From Cryptomeria japonica (Eukaryota > Streptophyta > Pinopsida > Cupressales > Cupressaceae), in assembly GCF_030272615.1 (NCBI RefSeq), contig NC_081415.1:367142167-367206166 (forward strand): a DNA stretch of 64,000 bases, in the 5' to 3' direction. This document shows, in pieces, positions 59,057 to 64,000 of this stretch. Each line of letters begins with the position of its first letter. Within the stretch, counting starts at the first letter, position 1. The notes under the pieces were generated by a model, which saw nothing but the letters and a program-made list of their open reading frames with translations, had not been told where the DNA came from and made no database searches. The position numbers and the translations under genes were made by a program.

Positions 59057-60058
59057 TCACAACCAACTCTCATCAATCTGAGCAATCAAACAACTTTTCT
59101 CACCAGCATTCAAATGAAAAATGTTACCTTCAGTCTTATTTCTAGATGCAATCTCTATACCAAAAGCATTTAAGATGTTGCATTTATCATCCTTGAATTT
59201 TAGATCATAACGTTTATTAATCATCTGTCCAAAAATCAAAATATTATACTTCAACCCTTCAACATACAAGACACCATCAATGTTATGTTTACCATAAAAA
59301 GAAATAGAACTTCTCCCATAGATCACATAGGCTTTGTCATCTCCAAATCTAACTATTCCACCATCATATCTTTCCATACTCACAAATTTTCTTTTATCAC
59401 TGGTCATATGATGTGAACAACCACTATCAATTACCCATTCATCTTTCTCTTCAACCTTAGCAAATAAGGCTTTCTCCTTAATAGTACAAGTAGTGGAATC
59501 AATAGATATAGGCCCATCTTCCTTAATGGCAAGGAATACAACTTCATCTCCTTCTGATTCTTCATCTGTAATACTTTCATCAAACACAAAATAATATTTA
59601 TTTTGATTCCTATACTTCCAATTAGGCTTGTAAGGCTTATCGTACTTCTCATTCTTTTCATATCTATCATTCCTATCATGCTTATCAAACTTATCATGCT
59701 TGTCATACTTAGCCATTCTCTCCAAGCATCTAGAAGAAAAATGTCCTATCTTATTACAAGAGAAACATTTCAAAGGCAATTTTTCATCATACTTACCGGA
59801 TCGTTTAGTAAATCTCTGGGCAATTAGTGCTTCAAGTTCATCCAACTCTCTTTCTTTCTGTTCCATCTCTCTTTTCTTTCTTTCATATCTAGATATTTTG
59901 CACTCATCAAGATCACATTTATACTTACCGAATACAGATGCAGATTCTCTGAATGGAGTCTCAGACTTTCCATGTGATTCTCCAAACTCGCTTAGCTCAA
60001 ATACAACAATCTTTCCAACCAGCATATCTCTTTTCACTATAGTCACACTCCAGATCAT
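59057..60058 (-). pseudogene. A Gag C-terminal part and aspartic protease
   Basis: A 333-codon open frame. Residues about 10-30 contain 'LVGKIVVFELSEFGE' of copia Gag. A charged helix follows, then the knuckle CFSCNKIGHFSSRC near residue 97, a Lys/Asp/Tyr repeat region, the protease WVIDSGCSHHMTSDKRKFVS near residue 208 and the later 'VEGLKYNIL' block. It is the best-preserved A frame. Its upstream Gag part is missing: the sequence changes to element H on the other strand at about 60060. Confidence 0.88.
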
Positions 60059-60064
60059 TGAAGA

Positions 60065-61215
60065 AGAGATGCACTAGTGTCTAGATTTTGCTAATAAAAC
60101 AATTTTCCAGAGTAGACACCAACATACAAGTCTTATGGTGGGATGAGTAAATGAAATTGTCAAGGAAACTCATGAGGCTTGGGTTAAATCCTTTGTTGAT
60201 AAACCAGGTTTCTTTACATCACCGGATATGCTGCCTAAGTCTGACATCTTGGTTGATGCTAAGAGTAAAGGTATACTAGGTGGAGATCCACCAGTTATGG
60301 AACAAAAAATAATTGAGGACATTCCTCTAGCAGTAACACATGTACAAGATGTAGAGATCAACATACCAATAGAATACAATCCTCCTCTGATAATTGATGT
60401 TGAAACAATTAAAGTTCATGAGGTAGAGGCATCTGAAATAACTGCACCAAGTGGCAAAGCCACCAATGCCAAGGAGAAGGTAAAGGATGTAGTTGATCAA
60501 AAGGCAGAGGAGAAAGGTAAGGTTAAACAGACTGAAGTTAGGGTACTAACACCTTCACCGACTGTTGGTCCCTCATTGTTGATACTTGACTCATCTAGTC
60601 AAGAATATTTTGGTCATTTTGAGAATAATAATATTTAGCAGCTGAGTAGTTTTGAATTGATGTTTGTTGCAGCTCATAAATTGAGGAAGGAAGGATCAGA
60701 GGATAAACAGGTTATTGAGCAGGCTATTCCAATTTTGCAATAGCTTGCACCAGAATGTAATATAGATCAGGTTGCAAGTCCATTCGATAAGTTGAAAGGT
60801 TTGACTAAGCACATTGCAAAAGAGTACAAAACTCTTCAAAAAGTGCCAAACTGACAGTTGGTGGAAAGGTATAATGGAGCTAGGAAGGTCACCTATGATA
60901 ATATGATCACATCGGACAAAGCTAAGATGACAGAAGAGATGACAAGGATTGATGAAGCTCTTCGTCAATGTAGTCACATATACCAGTCTTGCACTAACAC
61001 AACAAAACTAACAAAAGACCTGGATAATAAAGTTAAGACGGATAAGGACAAGTTGGAACAACTTGTAGTCACTTTTGATGGTATTGAGTCTTTGACCAGC
61101 TCCATTAATGGTTAAATTTTTCTTTTAGAGTTTGAAATTTCAGCCTTGGAGAAGGAAAATGATAAGTTAATCCGGCGGGCCAACGAATTGAGAGGTTTGG
61201 TAAGTCCTTGACTTA
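60065..61215 (+). pseudogene. H ORF2 fragment
   Basis: Frames 60228-60638 and 60858-61115 and flanking sequence match element 1 ORF2 in order: 'VNEIVKETHEAWVKSF' after a stop (60135-60180), 'GFFTSPD', an acidic middle with 'APSGKATNAKEK', 'LVERYNGARKVTYDNMI', 'ALRQCSHIYQSC', 'FDGIESLTSSI' and the closing 'LIRRANELRGLVSP' (61170-61210). It is broken by several stops. The match across two elements on opposite strands shows that ORF2 is a real protein family. Confidence 0.75.
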
Positions 61216-61641
61216 ATACTTTGTTACTTCATAAGTGGGAATGTATGGACCAGATGAATTTGCCCACATCAACAACCCTAATAGAAGAAGAATTGCACAC
61301 TTACATTCTGAATGGGTTTGTATCAATTTCGGGAACTTTAAAGACCGGTTGTGATACTTATTTGGCATTTTTGAAGGGTGTTTTTCAGATATTTTCAAGT
61401 ACATTTAGATCTGGTATTCACAATTTTGATTTGTATAGAATTTTATTTCTTATTTTTTTTTCCTTGGCCTTTGGCATTGTTGTCAAAGGGGGAGACGTGG
61501 ATGTGAAAAATGTTAAGGGACATAATAAGTAATGTATAGCTTAGGGGAGCAACCTTTTGAGACCAGTTTTGGGAGATCATTTTTTGGACATGAACTGGTA
61601 CAACACTTCAACGATCCATTTTTTACATGAGTGTTGCCATC

Positions 61642-61659
61642 AATGCCAAAGGGGGAGAT
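61642..61659 (+). promoter_or_regulatory. Polypurine tract of H
   Basis: AATGCCAAAGGGGGAGAT before the LTR. A second copy, 'gtcaaagggggagacg', lies at 61481-61496 after 'tttggcattgtt', showing the repeated-tract arrangement clearly. Confidence 0.88.
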
Positions 61660-62549
61660 TGTTGGCAATTGGCACTCATTCGGGTTATAGGTGTTTTCAT
61701 TGATGACAATACACTTCATGGTAGATCCAACAATCATGGCAATTAGCATTCACTTCATCAGCAAAATTGGAACCAATATTCTAAGGCCGACATAGGAGAT
61801 TGATCTAGCAAGTGTGGAGGCGGCAACAATCATATTGTTTCATGTTTATATTTTGTTTGGGACGACATGTGTCTTATCTTTTGGAATATGATTGTAAGTC
61901 AACATAAGGCATTTGTGTTTATTCATGTAAATGGGTATATAAGTTAGTCTGATTAGGTCTTTTTGGAGATATGACATATAAGGGATGTGATAGGTTATGT
62001 GATGTTATGCAAGAAATATCTTGATTGATAGAATGTGAATGTAAAGATTTGTAATCGATCTTTATTATTCATCTAGATATTTGGGAAGTGATCTAAGTTA
62101 TCGGTAAGGGAGGTTACAGTATAACCGGTACAGACAGTTCTTAAACCGTAACTCATCCAGCATAGCAGATACACATTCTGAGTTCAGTTTTTGTTTGTAA
62201 TCCAGTACTTTGGATCTATAGTCAGTGAGGCTCCTTTTGTGATGAGCAGTGTGCTCTAGGATGTGTGCCTTCCTGCGTGCACAGGCCCCTCTTGTAATAT
62301 TTATTTAGTTGGCTAGTGGATAGATATTGTGGGTCACCAATCCCACCATGGTTTTTCCTCTTTGAGGTTTTCCACATATAAATCTATATGTTATGGTGTT
62401 GATTGATGTGGCTGCATTAATATTACTTGTTGTTACTTTCTTTTATGCTTACCGGTTAATAAGTGGATTTATTAATAAGGCTAATAAAAATATTATAACT
62501 GACAGAAAATTGATTCACCCCCCCCTCTTAGTGTTCTTGGATTCCAACA
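61660..62549 (+). repeat. 3' LTR of H
   Basis: 890 bp, TGTTGGCAATTGG...ATTCCAACA, related to the element 1 LTR. TATATAAG at 61936-61943, the CCACCATGG block near 62342, and a C-run at 62518-62525. The hairpin arms are degraded. Confidence 0.88.
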
Positions 62550-63754
62550 TAACACGGATAAGTTTTCACATTGAGGCCACTATTTCTATATCACACAATT
62601 TGTCCTTCTGAGAAATGATTGAGTTGGACAAAACTTGTGGCTCTTTATAGCTTTATGCTCTACCATTTGATGTAGACTAGCAATCTTTGTAGTCTACATT
62701 ATCAAAGTTATAATTAATTCTCTTTTATCCCCAACTTGCAATTTTGATATGAGTCAGAGTACTAGGTTAGTTTTCCTCATAGGCGAGGAACTCAATAGAG
62801 TCACCAAAATCTATAGATTAATCTACAAAGATTTGTAGGATTTTTCTCTTATCTTCTCCTTCACGCTTTCCATTTTCTTTATCTTATGTTGTTATCAAGC
62901 ACATCATTGCCACATGTTGATCAAGTGGAGTATTGTGGAATTTTTTTAGCCTAAAATATTCCTTGGTGGCGTGCACAGTCACCATGTGTTCGAACTTCTT
63001 GTTGGCATTATTTTGTCATTGATGTCAACTGAGATGATGTGGATAGAAATCTTCAAGAATAATCTTTAAGATGCAAGTGCAAGTACATATATGTTTATAC
63101 AAGGGAATTATTATGACAATGTCATTTGGCATGTGCTATTGTGAGTTGATGCAAGAAAAATGTGTATGTGTTCATGAAGAAGAGATTAGTTTAAATGAGT
63201 GGGATTTACAATCATAGGTTGCTCACGAACTTTATATGGTAGGATTGATGAAAACTAAGGTACGATGGTGTGTGTGTATTGATACAATATAATATCAGTA
63301 ATAGATGTTCTTATGAGTAGGTTCTCTCATGAAGAGAAGGTAGCTAGAGTTTTTTATTTGAGGGTTTGAAATGAGGTTCGGGAGCCTGCCAGCTTGGTGA
63401 CAGGAACTTGTGCAAGGAACTAGTCTACAAGATACAAGAACTTCAAATGTTGAAATAAATACTATTACACTGGCTGCTAATCTTATTGATTATTCACATG
63501 AATTTAAATGTCATGCTTAAGGTTTTTGTTTAATCTTTCATAAGCATGGATATAATGATCAAATTTTGAATACCTATGACCAATTGAGTTTGATGTTGAA
63601 CAATTAAATATGGTGTGTTGAACAAGCCATGTGTTGATAGTTGAAAGTAACGTGTTGTCTTTAGGAAGTTATCATTGATACATCTTTGTTCAAAGAAATG
63701 CATGGCAATTATAGAGTCCATTGAAAACTATTCTCACAAACTATTTTGGGAAGT
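62550..63754. other. Unassigned AT-rich sequence
   Basis: No domain, LTR end, tandem repeat or open frame longer than about 70 codons was recognised on either strand. It could be the lost 5' region of A, or the target into which A or H inserted. I could not connect it with any other part of the window. Confidence 0.4.
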
Positions 63755-64000
63755 TTAGACACCTAAAAATGTCTCATTGATCATGTATTGATTATTCATC
63801 TAATTGATTAAATAATTCTTTAATTCTTTAATTAATTTAATTAATCTTATTCTTCTAAATTCATATTTCTTCATCATCATATTAATTATTCTATTTTAAT
63901 TTCTATTCTTAATTAATTAATCATTTAATCCTTTTCTTAATATTATTAAATATTAATTATTTAATTAATTATGATTTTAATCCTTTAATTGAGTAATCTT
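63755..64000 (+). repeat. Start of a gypsy-type LTR (cut by the right edge)
   Basis: 'TTTAGACACCTAAAAATG' at about 63755 resembles the TGTAGAC..CTAAAA starts of LTRs B and E, with the first bases mutated. AT-rich sequence with 'aattaattaatc' strings follows, as in E. The other end is outside the window. Confidence 0.5.

Larger units (their letters stand above)
37013..60058 (-). mobile_element. Ty1/copia element A (Sirevirus-like) carrying several nested insertions
   Basis: Minus-strand element whose 3' LTR is 37013-38255. Its internal parts are 38256-38627, 39721-39889, 41944-42429, 48831-49166 and 57439-60058, interrupted in turn by G, E (with F inside), element 1 and element 2 (with N inside). 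Read right to left these give Gag zinc knuckle, protease, integrase, RT, RNase H and the C-terminal tail. At each gap the coding sequence resumes in the expected place. The Gag start, primer site and 5' LTR were not found; the right end is lost at the junction with H. Confidence 0.88.
60060..62549 (+). mobile_element. Element H: 5'-truncated relative of element 1
   Basis: Plus-oriented piece with the C-terminal part of ORF2 (about 60065-61215), polypurine tract 61642-61659 and a complete 3' LTR 61660-62549. Its left edge joins A Gag directly with no LTR, primer site or ORF1 and no clear target duplication, so its 5' half has been deleted. The exact junction (about 60050-60070) is uncertain. 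Confidence 0.8.

Overview
The window is plant nuclear DNA made almost entirely of LTR retrotransposons inserted into one another. I found no convincing single-copy host gene, tRNA, rRNA or CRISPR array. The mix is Ty1/copia elements of Sirevirus (SIRE/Maximus) type plus Ty3/gypsy TAT-lineage elements with two RNase H domains. Long decayed LTRs, stacked insertions and many solo LTRs suggest a very large plant genome; a conifer or other gymnosperm is plausible but not shown by the sequence.

Layer 0 is a decayed TAT gypsy element C on the + strand, seen at 13724-17894 and 34220-37012. Its downstream part carries an antisense plant-mobile-domain (PMD) pseudogene. Layer 1 consists of three insertions into C: copia-type element M (left edge to 13723, minus), the complete TAT element B (17895-34219, plus; duplication GTTGT/GTTGC), and copia element A (from 37013, minus), whose coding region runs in pieces to about 60058. 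Layer 2: copia K (1705-10136, minus) in M; a solo LTR (30192-31452) in B; and in A the solo LTR G (38628-39715), solo LTR E (39895-41938), the pol-less element 1 (42430-48830), the pol-less element 2 (49167-57433) and a 5'-truncated element H (about 60060-62549, plus). Layer 3: solo LTR L (7499-8607) in K, solo LTR F (40143-41206) in E, and solo LTR N (56112-56561) in the right LTR of element 2. Most boundaries are supported by 5-bp target duplications and by coding frames that resume across the insertion.

The most interesting material is in the pol-less elements. Elements 1 and 2 have matched LTRs, a tRNA-iMet-type primer site and a polypurine tract, but no protease, integrase or reverse transcriptase. 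They encode a coiled-coil/zinc-knuckle ORF1 and an unrecognised ORF2 that is related between elements 1, 2 and H. Their LTRs share noncoding signals with the autonomous copias A and K: a C-tract hairpin near the U5 end whose arms differ between families yet stay complementary, a block containing CCACGGTGG, and repeated polypurine tracts. This suggests, but does not prove, that pol-less elements are mobilised by Sirevirus-like partners.

All coding regions carry stops or frameshifts, so the elements look like fossils. B kept near-identical LTR sequence by eye, but its 3' LTR has an extra partial LTR copy that triplicates a palindromic TATA region within the element.
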